Position numbers and translations under genes: made by a program. This document shows, piece by piece, positions 8,168-18,422 of a DNA stretch of 41,897 bases. The DNA comes from an uncultured Clostridia bacterium (lineage in GTDB: Bacteria; Bacillota; Clostridia; Oscillospirales; Acutalibacteraceae): contig CAKMIX010000022.1 of NCBI GenBank assembly GCA_927362715.1, positions 1 to 41,897 on the forward strand, in the 5' to 3' direction. The notes under the pieces were generated by a model. It was not told the DNA's origin. It made no database searches and saw only the letters and a program-made list of their open reading frames with translations. Numbering within the stretch: the stretch's first letter is position 1; every line of letters begins with the position of its first letter.

Positions 8168-9001
8168 CTAAAATATTTCCCCCGAAAAGACCTCTTCGGC
8201 GGGGCCGGTCATGTAAACGTCGCCGTTCCTATGCCAGCGGATCACAAGCTGCCCGCCGCGCAGGTTCACGCGGATGTCCCTGTCGCGTTCGGCGCGCCCG
8301 TTTAATATCGAGGCGACCGCCGCCGCGCACGCGCCCGTGCCGCAGGCGAGCGTTTCGCCCGAGCCGCGCTCCCACACGCGCATGTCAAATTCGGTGGGGC
8401 TTACCGTGTGCACAAACTCCGTATTGATGCGGTCGGGGAAGCGTTCGTGACGCTCGAACTTCGGGCCGAGCCTTTCAAGGTCGAGCGCTTCCACGTCGTC
8501 CACGAACAGCACGCAGTGCGGGTTGCCCATGGAGACACAGGTCACGGCGCAGTCCGTTTCCCCGATAGTTAATTCCTGACTAACGACATTTTCGCCGTCG
8601 AACGTAGTCGGAATTTCACGCGCGGCAAGGATCGGCGCGCCCATATTGACGCGCGCGGCCGTGACCCTGCCGTTTTCGGTGAATACCCGAATGGTCTTGA
8701 CGCCGCTCAAAGTCTCGATCGCGATCTCCGTTTTGTCGGTCATTCCGCGGTCATACACATATTTCGCAACGCAGCGGATCGCATTGCCGCACATCTTGGC
8801 ACGCGAGCCGTCGGCGTTGTAGATGTCCATAAAAAAGTCTGCCTTTTCAGAAGGGCAGATCAGCACCAGCCCGTCCGCGCCGATACCGAAGTGGCGGTCG
8901 CTGACGCGAATTGCCGTTTGCACAGGATCTTTCACCTGCTCTTTAAAGGCGTTTACATAAATATAATCGTTGCCCGCGCCCTGCATTTTGGTGAATTCCA
9001 T
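8168..9001 (-). CDS. dapF: Diaminopimelate epimerase
   Basis: DapF (277 residues) converts LL- to meso-diaminopimelate for peptidoglycan and lysine. The two catalytic cysteines are visible: Cys71 in KMCGNAIRC and Cys220 in LACGTGACAAA. The start has a GGAGGGC site. The TAG stop is the first three bases of an inverted heptamer array that continues to 8136. With DapL it forms the short aminotransferase route to meso-DAP, though repeats now separate the two genes. Confidence 0.96.
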   Translation of the reverse strand: MEFTKMQGAGNDYIYVNAFKEQVKDPVQTAIRVSDRHFGIGADGLVLICPSEKADFFMDIYNADGSRAKMCGNAIRCVAKYVYDRGMTDKTEIAIETLSGVKTIRVFTENGRVTAARVNMGAPILAAREIPTTFDGENVVSQELTIGETDCAVTCVSMGNPHCVLFVDDVEALDLERLGPKFERHERFPDRINTEFVHTVSPTEFDMRVWERGSGETLACGTGACAAAVASILNGRAERDRDIRVNLRGGQLVIRWHRNGDVYMTGPAEEVFSGEIF

Positions 9002-9600
9002 TGCTGCCCTCCTGCGGTAGATAGTTTTTGACTATAGGTTGTTTGTGATTCCGTTCGCGGGAAGCTTTGTGCGAAACGGCAGTCAAGCTGAAAGCTTCAA
9101 GTTTCCTGTCGTAGGGGCGGGTCTCTGCGCCCGCCCGAGCAAAGCGTGGAAAGAAAACAACTTGTGTCTGTTACGAAAACCGTGATTCTGTTTTTCGCCA
9201 AAAGAAGCTACAAAAACCAACTTTCTTGCGGGCGGGCACAGAGACCCGCCCCTACAGGATTGTACAGATTTTTCGTTGCTTTCGCAGCCGAAAAATTATA
9301 CGAACGCTTAGTTTTCAAAAAATCTTCCTGCGCCGCTTCTGACATCTGCATTCTGTATTCTGAACTCTGTCCGCGGGCGGGCGCTTAAGCCCCGCCCCTA
9401 CAGCTGTAAACAAATTGTTTCTGCGAAGCCGCAGTTTTACATGAAACCCGCCTGTACCGCATCTAATCTCTAACGTCTAACATCTAATTTCTAATATCTG
9501 ACATCTGATCGGAGCCCCGCCCCTACCACTACAGACTTTATTTCTTCTGCGCAGCCATACCTTTGCGTGAAGCCTGTTTCCTGTGATAGATGGTTTTTGA
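9002..9600. repeat. Composite repeat region between dapF and the ANTAR gene
   Basis: Contains TAGATAGTTTTTGACTA at about 9017, a core, the 145-bp module 9111-9255, a core, an inverted 5-heptamer array 9335-9369, an inverted GTAGGGGCGGG terminus ending near 9400, a core, and an inverted 7-heptamer array 9459-9507. A final core (about 9510-9580) leads into TAGATGGTTTTTGACTA, which supplies the ANTAR-gene stop. No gene is seen. Confidence 0.85.
9111..9255 (+). repeat. 145-bp GTAGGGGCGGG-bounded module (plus)
   Basis: Full copy with both inverted termini. The interior shares GTGATTCTGTTTTTCGCC and CCAACTTTC with the module at 7900. Confidence 0.8.
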
Positions 9601-10134
9601 CTACTCTTCTGAATCGGAAAGCATCTGCCGCGCCGCTTCGATAAGCTTCTGCCCCGTGCGCATGGCGCGGCGCTGCAATGCGCGGTGCGCCTCGCGTTCC
9701 GAAATGCCGTCTTTTTTCATCAGAATCTCTTTTGCCTTGTGCAAAAGCGCCTCTTCTTCGGGCGCGCGCGTCGCGCGCGGACGGCTCTGCTCTCGCGCGG
9801 AGGCGGCGAGCGTGTGTACCGTATCCAGCAGCTCGGCGCGGTCTACCGGCATTTGCAGCGGCACAAGATTGCTGCAAAACCCCGGCTGCGGCTCGCCTGA
9901 CGGCAGCAGCCACACCACATCAAAGCCATTCGGCAAAAGGCGTGCAAGCTCCGTCGCCGGCATATCGGAAAGCCGCCCGCAGACCACGACCGCCTCCGGG
10001 CGGATGCTCGCGTAAGAAAGCACCTCCGCACCCGATGACAGTACGTTCTGCACAAAGATCTGCCCGCTTTGTAAAATCGCGCGCACGCGCTCGGCGGCGC
10101 GGGGATTGTGGCTTGCAAGGATTACATCTCTCAT
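9601..10134 (-). CDS. ANTAR-domain regulator with degenerate receiver domain
   Basis: The C-terminus (ALLHKAKEILMKKDGISEREAHRAL... to the end, about 55 residues) matches the three-helix ANTAR RNA-binding domain that disrupts terminators in target leaders. The N-terminal ~115 residues look like a response-regulator receiver fold (RDVILASHNPRAAERV start), but the strand that should end in the phospho-acceptor Asp reads AVVVCGRLSDM, so phosphorylation is doubtful. I take the ATG at 10134; an ATG five codons upstream has GGAAAGG directly abutting it. The gene follows glyA by about 130 bp and may be co-transcribed with guaB-glyA. Its TAG stop lies in repeat-like sequence. Its RNA targets are unknown. 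Confidence 0.78.
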   Translation of the reverse strand: MRDVILASHNPRAAERVRAILQSGQIFVQNVLSSGAEVLSYASIRPEAVVVCGRLSDMPATELARLLPNGFDVVWLLPSGEPQPGFCSNLVPLQMPVDRAELLDTVHTLAASAREQSRPRATRAPEEEALLHKAKEILMKKDGISEREAHRALQRRAMRTGQKLIEAARQMLSDSEE

Positions 10135-10262
10135 GCGAAAGGCAGGCATCCTTTCCGGCGGCTTCCGCCTTTTTGCGGCAGCAGCAGCGCAAAATCGAAG
10201 CAGCTGCCCAAAACCGCCAATCCGACCGCAGGCGCGGCCGGATTCGACAGATTTAAAATGTA

Positions 10263-11516
10263 TTACTCGTACAGCGGGTGCTTTTTGCAGATCGCGGTCA
10301 CGCCCTCGCGGATCTTGTCGGCGTTCGCTTCGAAGTCCGTCGCGGCAAGCGCGATGTATTCGGCAACCTTATCCATATCGCCGGTATCCAAGCCCCGCGT
10401 GGTGACGGCGGGGGTACCGAGCCTCACGCCGCTTGTGACGAACGGCTTTTCGGGGTCGTTGGGGATGGCGTTCTTGTTGACGGTGATGTACACCTCGTCG
10501 AGCCGATGCTCAAGTTCCTTGCCCGTGATGCCCGTCGAGCGCAGGTCCACAAGCAGCAGGTGGTTGTCGCTGCCGCCGGAAACCAGCTGGATGCCGCGCG
10601 ACAGAAGCCCGGACGCTAATGCTTGGCAATTGTCGAGCACACGCTGCTGGTAAGCCTTGAATTCGGGTTTCAGCGCTTCGCCGAAGCAGACCGCCTTGCC
10701 CGCGATGACGTGCATGAGCGGGCCGCCCTGCGTGCCGGGGAAGATCGCCTTGTTCATCTTCTTGGCAAGTTCTTCGTCGTTTGTGAGGATCAAGCCGCCG
10801 CGCGGGCCGCGCAGGGTCTTATGCGTGGTGGTGGTCACCACGTCCGCATACGGCATGGGCGAGGGGTGCAGCCCTGCGGCAACAAGCCCCGCGATATGCG
10901 CCATATCTACCATAAGATATGCGCCGACCGACTTCGCGATCTCAGAGATCCGCTTGAAATCGATCACGCGCGGATACGCCGACGCGCCCGCGACGATCAG
11001 CTTCGGTTTGCATTCCTGCGCCTTTTTCTCGAATTCGTCGTAATCGATGAAGCCCTCGGCGTTCACGCCGTAGGGGACGAAATGGAAGTATTTGCCCGAC
11101 ATATTCACGGGCGAGCCGTGCGTCAAATGCCCGCCCTCGGCAAGGTTCATGCCCATGACCGTGTCGCCGGGCGTAAGGAGAGCAAAGTAGACCGCCATAT
11201 TCGCCTGCGCGCCCGAATGGGGCTGGACATTGGCAAAGCCCGCGCCGAACAGCTCTTTTGCGCGCGCAATGGCGATGTCCTCGACCATATCCACGCATTC
11301 GCAGCCGCCGTAATAGCGCTTGCCCGAATAGCCCTCGGCGTACTTATTGGTCAGCACGCTGCCCATGGCCGCCATGACGGCGGGGGAAACGATGTTTTCG
11401 CTGGCAATCAGCTCCAAGTTGCGCCGCTGGCGATTGAGCTCTGCCTGCATGGCGTCGCCGACCTCTTTGTCATGGGCGGCGACGAACCCGATGGTATCCA
11501 TCAAATCTGCGTACAT
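10263..11516 (-). CDS. glyA: Serine hydroxymethyltransferase
   Basis: GlyA (417 residues) interconverts serine and glycine with tetrahydrofolate, supplying one-carbon units for purine and thymidylate synthesis. The PLP lysine is Lys233 in [14 protein letters not shown]. The N-terminal [14 protein letters not shown] and [14 protein letters not shown] blocks are typical. An AAGGAG site lies 11 bp before the ATG. It is 32 bp downstream of guaB, so both purine-related genes probably share the guaB promoter. Confidence 0.97.
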   Translation of the reverse strand: MYADLMDTIGFVAAHDKEVGDAMQAELNRQRRNLELIASENIVSPAVMAAMGSVLTNKYAEGYSGKRYYGGCECVDMVEDIAIARAKELFGAGFANVQPHSGAQANMAVYFALLTPGDTVMGMNLAEGGHLTHGSPVNMSGKYFHFVPYGVNAEGFIDYDEFEKKAQECKPKLIVAGASAYPRVIDFKRISEIAKSVGAYLMVDMAHIAGLVAAGLHPSPMPYADVVTTTTHKTLRGPRGGLILTNDEELAKKMNKAIFPGTQGGPLMHVIAGKAVCFGEALKPEFKAYQQRVLDNCQALASGLLSRGIQLVSGGSDNHLLLVDLRSTGITGKELEHRLDEVYITVNKNAIPNDPEKPFVTSGVRLGTPAVTTRGLDTGDMDKVAEYIALAATDFEANADKIREGVTAICKKHPLYE

Positions 11517-11548
11517 ATCGTGTTGTGCTCCTTCTCTGTTTTTGCGCG

Positions 11549-13015
<1,467 letters not shown>

Positions 13016-13044
13016 TTACTATCCTCCCATTTTAATTATCCATT

Positions 13045-13074
13045 ATTATACCATTCCCGCACGCGGGTTTTCAA
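13045..13074 (-). promoter_or_regulatory. guaB promoter
   Basis: On the minus strand, TTGAAA (13069-13074) is followed after 18 bp by a perfect TATAAT (13045-13050), about 32 bp before the guaB ATG. The spacer holds the perfect inverted repeat CCCGCGTGCGGG (13056-13067), which could be an operator. No guanine riboswitch fold is evident in the short leader. Confidence 0.8.
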
Positions 13075-13150
13075 TAGATTTTTGCGAAAAACCGCCGCTT
13101 TGGGCAGTTCGCCCGCTCGCGCGCCGCTTTTCGACGGCTTTTGGGTGAAA

Positions 13151-13351
13151 TAGACGGTAGATCTTAGCCGCCGGAGGTTAGATGCCGGACGCCGGGTGCC
13201 GGATTTTGGATATGGGGGCGGGGCAGTTTCTGCGCAACCGAAAATCAGCACACACCCGTAGGGACAGCCCTTGCGGCTTGTGCAAATTTTCGGCTTTGCA
13301 GAACCTGCCGTGCCTCTCATCCAGCATCCAGCATCCAGTGTCCAGCATCTA
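13151..13351. repeat. Repeat element between serS and guaB
   Basis: Nine plus-oriented heptamers in exact register (13151-13213), several with C/G at the first two positions (CGGACGC type). A core follows with the CGTAGGGACAGCCC element (about 13257-13284), then an inverted 5-heptamer array (13317-13351) that directly abuts the serS terminator. Confidence 0.85.
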
Positions 13352-13379
13352 AAAAGCCGAGGCGCGCGCCCCGGCTTTT
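13352..13379 (-). terminator. serS intrinsic terminator
   Basis: GC-rich stem (AAAAGCCG...CGGCTTTT with a GCGCGC centre) starting 6 bp after the serS stop and followed on the minus strand by TTTTTAGA. The T-tract merges with the first unit of the heptamer array. Confidence 0.8.
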
Positions 13380-13384
13380 CTCTC

Positions 13385-14668
13385 TTATTTTTTCGTCAGC
13401 TTTTCCTTGCCGCCCATATACATGCGCAAAGGCGCGGGGATGTTTACCGAGCCGTCGGCGCACAGGTTGTTTTCAAGGAAGGCGATCAGCATACGCGGCG
13501 GGGCGACAACCGTGTTGTTGAGCGTGTGGGCAAAATAGTTGCCCTTTTCGCCCTTGACGCGGATGCCAAGCCTGCGCGCCTGCGCGTCGCCGAGGTTCGA
13601 GCACGAACCGACCTCGAAATACTTCTTCTGGCGCGGGCTCCATGCTTCGACGTCCAGGCTCTTGACTTTTAAGTCGGCCAAGTCGCCCGAGCAGCATTCG
13701 AGCGTGCGCACGGGGATGTCCAGCGAGCGGAAGAAATCGACCGTGTTGTGCCACAGCACATCGTACCACTTGTCGCTCTCCTCAGGCTTGCAGACGACGA
13801 CCATTTCCTGCTTCTCAAACTGGTGGATGCGGTACACGCCGCGCTCCTCGATGCCGTGCGCGCCGACCTCCTTGCGGAAGCACGGGGAATAGCTCGTGAG
13901 CGTCTGCGGCAGGTCGCTTTCGGGGAGGATGGTGTCGATGAACTTACCGATCATCGAGTGCTCGCTCGTACCGATCAAATACAGATCCTCGCCCTCGATC
14001 TTATACATCATGTTTTCCATTTCGGCGAAGCTCATCACGCCCGTCACAACGTCGCTGCGGATCATGAACGGCGGGACGTAATAGGTGAAGCCGCGGTCGA
14101 TCATGAAGTCGCGCGCGTAGGAGAGGATCGCCGAATGCAGCCGCGCGATGTCGCCCTTGAGATAGTAAAAGCCGTTGCCGCTCGTCTTGCGTGCGGAATC
14201 AAGGTCAATGCCGTCAAAGCTCTCCATGATGTCCACGTGGTAGGGGATCTCGAAATCCGGCACGGCCGGCTCGCCGAAGCGCTCGCGCTCGACGTTTTCG
14301 CTGTCGTCGCGGCCGATCGGCACGGACGGGTCGATGATGTTCGGGATAACGAGCATCCGCTCGCGAAGCGCCGCCGAAAGCTCGGCTTCTTTTTCTTCGA
14401 GCGATTTCAATTCGTCCGCCATCTCGGTGACCTGTTTCTTGGTCGCCTCCGCTTCCTCACGCTGCCCCTTTGCCATTAGCGCGCCGATCTGCTTGCTGAT
14501 GCGGTTGCGGTCGGCGCGAAGCTGATCCGCGCGGCCCTTGCATTCACGGTAGCGGCGGTCAAGGTCGATCGCTTCGTCTACCAGCGGCAGCTTTTCGTCC
14601 TGAAATTTCTTTCGGATGTTTTCTTTGACGATCTCCGGGTTCTCCCGTACAAATTTGATATCCAGCAT
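13385..14668 (-). CDS. serS: Seryl-tRNA synthetase
   Basis: SerRS (427 residues) charges tRNA(Ser). The N-terminal long coiled-coil arm (about 27-100) is rich in Arg/Glu heptads. Class II motif 2 reads FRKEVGAHGIEERGVYRIHQFEK and motif 3 reads NNTVVAPPRMLIAFLEN. These differ from the common bacterial FRSEAG...GLIRQHQF and VHTLNGSGLAVGRTLVA forms, so this may belong to a divergent SerRS subgroup. It follows parB by 57 bp and ends at a terminator. No T-box leader is seen, as expected for an internal gene. Confidence 0.94.
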   Translation of the reverse strand: MLDIKFVRENPEIVKENIRKKFQDEKLPLVDEAIDLDRRYRECKGRADQLRADRNRISKQIGALMAKGQREEAEATKKQVTEMADELKSLEEKEAELSAALRERMLVIPNIIDPSVPIGRDDSENVERERFGEPAVPDFEIPYHVDIMESFDGIDLDSARKTSGNGFYYLKGDIARLHSAILSYARDFMIDRGFTYYVPPFMIRSDVVTGVMSFAEMENMMYKIEGEDLYLIGTSEHSMIGKFIDTILPESDLPQTLTSYSPCFRKEVGAHGIEERGVYRIHQFEKQEMVVVCKPEESDKWYDVLWHNTVDFFRSLDIPVRTLECCSGDLADLKVKSLDVEAWSPRQKKYFEVGSCSNLGDAQARRLGIRVKGEKGNYFAHTLNNTVVAPPRMLIAFLENNLCADGSVNIPAPLRMYMGGKEKLTKK

Positions 14669-14725
14669 ATTTTCTTTGCCTCCGAAAAACAGGTCGCCCT
14701 GTATTTTTCCCTTTCTGTCCGCGTC

Positions 14726-15574
14726 TTACGCCTCGTCGAACGCGGCGGCGAGCTTTTTGAGGTCGTCCGTGCCGAAAAATTCGATCTCCAGCGTCCCTCT
14801 GCCGCCCTTGCCTACATACACCTTGACCGTTCTGCCGAGCGTTTCGCGCAGCGCGAGCTCGACCTCCGTATAAAAGCGGTCGCGCTTTTTCGCACGGCGT
14901 TCGGCCGGTTTTTTCTCGCGCCCCGCCGATTTTACGAGCCGCTCGGTCTCGCGCACCGATGCGCCGCTTTGCACGATCTGCTCGGCAAGGCGGGACAGCT
15001 CGGTTTCGTCCTCGACTGCAAGCAGCGCGCGCGCATGCCCCATGGAGAGCTTCCCCTCGCGCACGAGCGCAGCCGTCTTTTCCGGCAGCTGCAAAAGGCG
15101 CAGGGCATTCGTCACGGCGGTGCGGCTTTTGCCCACGCGCGAAGCCGCCTGCTCCTGCGTCAATCCGAAGCGCGTGATGAGCTGCTGCAAGCCCTCGGCT
15201 TCTTCGAGCGGATTCAAGTCCTCGCGCTGCAGGTTTTCGATGAGGGCGAATATGCTTTCCTCCTCATCGGTCATTTCGCGCACGGTCACGGGGACAACGC
15301 TCAGCCCCGCCATGCGTGCGGCACGGTAGCGCCGTTCGCCCGCGACCAGCCGGTAGCCGCCCTCTGCGCGCGGCCGCACGAGCAGCGGCTGCAAAACGCC
15401 GTGCTCGGCGATGCTTGCCGAAAGCTCCGAAAGCGCCGCCTCGTCAAAGGCCTTGCGCGGCTGCGCGCGGTTGGGTTCGATCTCCGAAAGCGGCAGGGTC
15501 ACGACGCCCTCTTCCACCGAATTGTCGAAGAAAAGCGCGTCCACGCCCTTGCCGAGTCCGCCTTTTTTTGCCAT
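14726..15574 (-). CDS. parB: Chromosome partitioning protein ParB (Spo0J)
   Basis: ParB (282 residues) is the CTP-dependent clamp that loads at parS and spreads, acting with ParA and SMC in origin segregation. The start MAKKGGLGKGVDALF is the classic Spo0J start, preceded by an AGGGA site. CTPase motifs GERRYRAARMAG and ENLQREDLNPLEEA are intact. The helix-turn-helix region (GLTQEQAASRVGKSRTAV) and LSMGHARALL carry ParB-type residues, in contrast to the Noc paralogue in this window. A basic linker and a C-terminal dimerisation domain follow. A lipoprotein gene separates it from parA. Confidence 0.96.
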   Translation of the reverse strand: MAKKGGLGKGVDALFFDNSVEEGVVTLPLSEIEPNRAQPRKAFDEAALSELSASIAEHGVLQPLLVRPRAEGGYRLVAGERRYRAARMAGLSVVPVTVREMTDEEESIFALIENLQREDLNPLEEAEGLQQLITRFGLTQEQAASRVGKSRTAVTNALRLLQLPEKTAALVREGKLSMGHARALLAVEDETELSRLAEQIVQSGASVRETERLVKSAGREKKPAERRAKKRDRFYTEVELALRETLGRTVKVYVGKGGRGTLEIEFFGTDDLKKLAAAFDEA

Positions 15575-15603
15575 ATCACATATCCCTTTCCCGCTTCTTC
15601 GCG

Positions 15604-16218
15604 TCAAGCGTCCGCCGCCGCGCGACGATAGGTCTCCGCTTCGTCGGGGTAGGCTTCTTCAAAATAATCCTCTTGCGTGTACGTTATGGCGTAGTCGTTT
15701 TCATCGATCTCGGAGAGCACCACATACACGTCATCGATGTGCCAGATGCAGTTGGGGTAATTGCCCTCGTATTCGACGTGCGCGCCGTAGCGGACGTCGA
15801 ACAGCGCAACCGCATCTACGGTGTTCGCGCCGTCGGTCCCCGTCGCGCCGCGGAATTGGATCTGCTCCAGACGCGCACCGTCGGTGCTGAACATGAAGAT
15901 CACGGATTTCGTCGTGGAATAATTGATAAACACGCCCGAAAATTCGTTGGAGAACTGCTGCCGTCCGTCGTCGGCAGTCGTCACATCCGTGACCTGCCCG
16001 ACAGCCGCCTGCACCTCGGCGATGCTCATGCCCATGCGGATGTTCGCCGCGAACAGGAAGCCGTCCTCTTCCGCGGGGGCGGTGGTCGTCTCGGCAGTGG
16101 TGGATTCCGCCGCAGTCGGCGCGGTATCGTCTTTCACAAACTCCCGCTGCCCGCAGGCGGTTAAGCCCGCCGCAAACAGTACAACGACGGCGCCAAGCGC
16201 AAAGATCCGTTGTTTCAT
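15604..16218 (-). CDS. Putative lipoprotein encoded between parA and parB
   Basis: This 204-residue protein has a lipoprotein signal peptide: basic MKQR start, hydrophobic core, and lipobox LTAC with Cys22 as the lipidated residue. A Thr/Ala-rich linker (about 33-50) follows. The exported domain begins with RMGMSIAEVQAAVGQVTDV, which resembles the BamE/SmpA or BLIP-like repeat start (GMs..eV...lG). The rest is acidic with aromatic-rich strands. It has a good AAAGGAG site, starts 21 bp after parA and ends 29 bp before parB, so the three genes are almost surely one operon. No link of this family to partitioning is known to me, and its function is unknown. Confidence 0.85.
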   Translation of the reverse strand: MKQRIFALGAVVVLFAAGLTACGQREFVKDDTAPTAAESTTAETTTAPAEEDGFLFAANIRMGMSIAEVQAAVGQVTDVTTADDGRQQFSNEFSGVFINYSTTKSVIFMFSTDGARLEQIQFRGATGTDGANTVDAVALFDVRYGAHVEYEGNYPNCIWHIDDVYVVLSEIDENDYAITYTQEDYFEEAYPDEAETYRRAAADA

Positions 16219-16239
16219 AATCTGCTCCTTTCCGCCGCG

Positions 16240-17007
16240 TCAGCGCTTCTGCTTTTTCAGAAACTCCTCGGCGAACGCTTCATAGGCCTGCGCGCCCTTG
16301 GAGGCTTTGTCGTAATACAAAACAGGCTGCCCAAAGCTGGGCGCTTCCGAAAGGCGGACGTTGCGCGGGATCGTGGAACGGTAGACCTTCTGTGGGAAGA
16401 ATTTTTTGACCTGCTCGACCACCTGTGCCGTCAGGTTCAGCCGCCCGTCATACATCGTCAGCAGCACGCCCTCAAGCTCCAGCTGCGGGTTATAAAGCCT
16501 TTTTATTTGCCGCACCGTCGTCATAAGCTGCGCAAGCCCCTCAAGCGCGTAGTATTCGCACTGGATGGGCACCAAAAAGCTGTCGGACGCGCAAAGGGCG
16601 TTGATCGTAATGAGCCCCAGCGAGGGCGGGCAGTCCAAAAAGACAAAATCATACTGTTCCCATACGCTCGCGAGCGCCGTTTTCAGTCGGCTTTCGCGGC
16701 GGTCTAAGCCGATGAGCTCGACCTCTGCGCCTGCCAAATTGATGTCGGACGGCAAAATATCGACATTTTTAAATTTTGTGTTGATTATTCCCTGCGCTGT
16801 CGGCGCTTCGTTGATGAGTACATCGTAGGCGGAGGTTTGGATCGACCGCTTGTTCACGCCGTAGCCGCTGGTGGTGTTGCCCTGCGGGTCCACGTCGCAG
16901 ATAAGCACCTTTTTGCCGAGCGCCCCGACTGCCGCCGACAGGTTGACCGCCGTGGTGGTCTTGCCCACGCCGCCTTTTTGGTTGATTATGGAAATGGTTT
17001 TTGCCAT
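16240..17007 (-). CDS. parA: Chromosome partitioning ATPase ParA (Soj)
   Basis: ParA (255 residues) is a deviant Walker ATPase that acts with ParB in origin segregation and, in Bacillus, regulates DnaA. The deviant Walker A KGGVGKTT occupies 11-18, followed by the DVDPQGN block and FLDCPPSLG. Full length. It is the first gene of the parA-lipoprotein-parB-serS operon, and a perfect parS lies about 320 bp upstream. Confidence 0.97.
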   Translation of the reverse strand: MAKTISIINQKGGVGKTTTAVNLSAAVGALGKKVLICDVDPQGNTTSGYGVNKRSIQTSAYDVLINEAPTAQGIINTKFKNVDILPSDINLAGAEVELIGLDRRESRLKTALASVWEQYDFVFLDCPPSLGLITINALCASDSFLVPIQCEYYALEGLAQLMTTVRQIKRLYNPQLELEGVLLTMYDGRLNLTAQVVEQVKKFFPQKVYRSTIPRNVRLSEAPSFGQPVLYYDKASKGAQAYEAFAEEFLKKQKR

Positions 17008-17324
17008 AGGGTTTTTTCAGCTCCGAAAAATTGGACTTGTCCGAGCGCATACGCCGCTCGTAAAACGCGCGGGGGACGAACCGTGCCGCCCGCAAACGGG
17101 TTTTCTTTTCATGTTTTTATAGTATAGCATAAACCCGCATAAAAGGAAAGCCTTTTTTCCCGCAAAGTCCGGTTTTCGGGACAGGGTGGGGCGAAGTGCC
17201 GCTTGCGCAGGGGGAAACGACGGGACGCGCCGGCAAGACACGGCGGGACGGCGTGTAGGCAGCGCGGTGGGCGGGGCAGGCAGCGCGGCAAACAGCGGGC
17301 GACGGCGCAAACGGAGGGCTTCGA
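17008..17324. other. parA upstream region
   Basis: Contains the parA leader and candidate promoter, then about 150 bp of unusually GC-rich sequence (17180-17320) full of GGCGGG/GCGGC runs. I see no gene or clear repeat family here. Confidence 0.5.
17121..17150 (-). promoter_or_regulatory. Candidate parA promoter
   Basis: The minus strand reads TATACT (17121-17126) in an AT-rich patch about 115 bp before parA. The upstream -35 match is poor, so only the -10 is supported. Confidence 0.35.
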
Positions 17325-17340
17325 TGTTTCACGTGAAACA
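17325..17340. other. parS: parS centromere site
   Basis: Perfect 16-bp palindrome TGTTTCACGTGAAACA, the consensus ParB loading site, in the gap upstream of parA and 11.5 kb from dnaA. Confidence 0.97.
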
Positions 17341-17622
17341 TACGGTGCGGTGACGGAATTCGAACACACGGCGGGAGCAGAGCCCCGCCCTACACGATGT
17401 AACGGCTGTTTTCCAGTAAAAAATCCACACAAACCCCGTAGGCGCGGGAGCTTCCCCTGTTAGGGGAAATTGCCGCGTAGCGGACAAAAGGATGCCGGAA
17501 TCCGGAGGATTTCCGTGCCCGTCCGCAAACAGAGATCAGAATATGGATGTTAGATGTCAGAGTTGGTGCGGGCAGATTTCACACGTTGCCGTGGCAACGT
17601 TAAAAACTACATGTTTTATCTT

Positions 17623-17767
17623 GTAGGGGCGGGTCTCTGCGCCCGCCCGTAAGAAAGTTGGATTTTGTAATCGGTTACGGCGAAAAACAGAATTATGGTT
17701 TTCATAACAGACGCAAGTTCTTTTCTTTCTGCACTCTGCTCGGGCGGGCACGGAGACCCGCCCCTAC
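17623..17767 (-). repeat. 145-bp GTAGGGGCGGG-bounded module (minus)
   Basis: Full copy, nearly identical (about two mismatches over 145 bp by eye) to 41598-41742, 24 kb away in direct orientation. Confidence 0.85.
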
Positions 17768-18011
17768 GGCATAAAACATCAAAATTCAGCATCGTCGTAG
17801 GGCGTTTGGGAAGCTGCACTTCCTTCGGGCAGGCGTGGAAATCCTCCGGATTCCGGAAACCCTTTGTCCGCTGCGCGGACATCTCCCTTAATAAGGGAGT
17901 CACCTGCCACTACGCGTAGTCGATATTTATTTGCGCAGCCGCGGCTGTGCGTAAAATCCACCCGCACCGTGTCTAACATCTAACATCTAATATCTAATAT
18001 CTAAAAGGCGA

Positions 18012-18044
18012 AACAGCGGCCGGGCGTATGCCCGAACCGCTGTT
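18012..18044. other. Inverted repeat downstream of noc
   Basis: Nested stem AACAGCGG...CCGCTGTT enclosing CGGGC/GCCCG. Only a short T-run (CCTTTT) follows on the minus strand, so it could be a weak terminator or part of the repeat. Confidence 0.4.
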
Positions 18045-18422
18045 CCGCTGTGGATGTGGGGTGTGAAAGAGAAGGATATGGATATTTAAAACGGAACGGC
18101 GACAGGGGTGGCCGCCGCCCACGTTTTACGAAGTTTACGCGCCGACAGGCGCAGGGCGGGCAGGATTCAGAGAGGAGCGGTGAGAGACGAGAAATCAGAC
18201 GCGGAAAGGTAAGCCTTTGCAGCGCCGCCGCTGCGCGGAGAAATGTGCAGTGTGTAGGGCGGGGCTTGCTCCCGCCGCACATCTGCCCTCTGATTTCTGA
18301 AATCTGACTTCTGAAAGCGGACAGCCGCAAGGGCTGTCCCTACGGGGTCGCTGATTTTCGGCTTCGGTGAACCTGCCCCTCCGCACTTCTGCCCTCTGAT
18401 TTCTGAAATCCGGCATCTAAAA

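Larger units (their letters stand above)
17380..18422. repeat. Composite repeat region between parA and noc
   Basis: In order: inverted GTAGGGCGGG terminus (about 17380); three-palindrome unit (about 17450-17520); 5 heptamers 17530-17564; a core with the perfect palindrome ACGTTGCC/GGCAACGT (17583-17600); the minus 145-bp module 17623-17767; an inverted three-palindrome unit (about 17826-17906); inverted 5-heptamer arrays at 17969-18003, 18279-18313 and 18385-18419; and an inverted CGTAGGGACAGCCC element near 18320-18345. The stretch 18046-18250 has no recognisable gene or repeat. The last array ends next to the noc stop. Confidence 0.82.

Noticed and set aside
14669-14725. T-box leader for serS
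   Set aside because: The gap is only 57 bp and follows parB directly; no AGGGTGG-like box is present.
18046-18250. Possible small gene in the noc-parA gap
   Set aside because: Short frames exist but have no ribosome-binding site or recognisable features, and the stretch is flanked by repeats.
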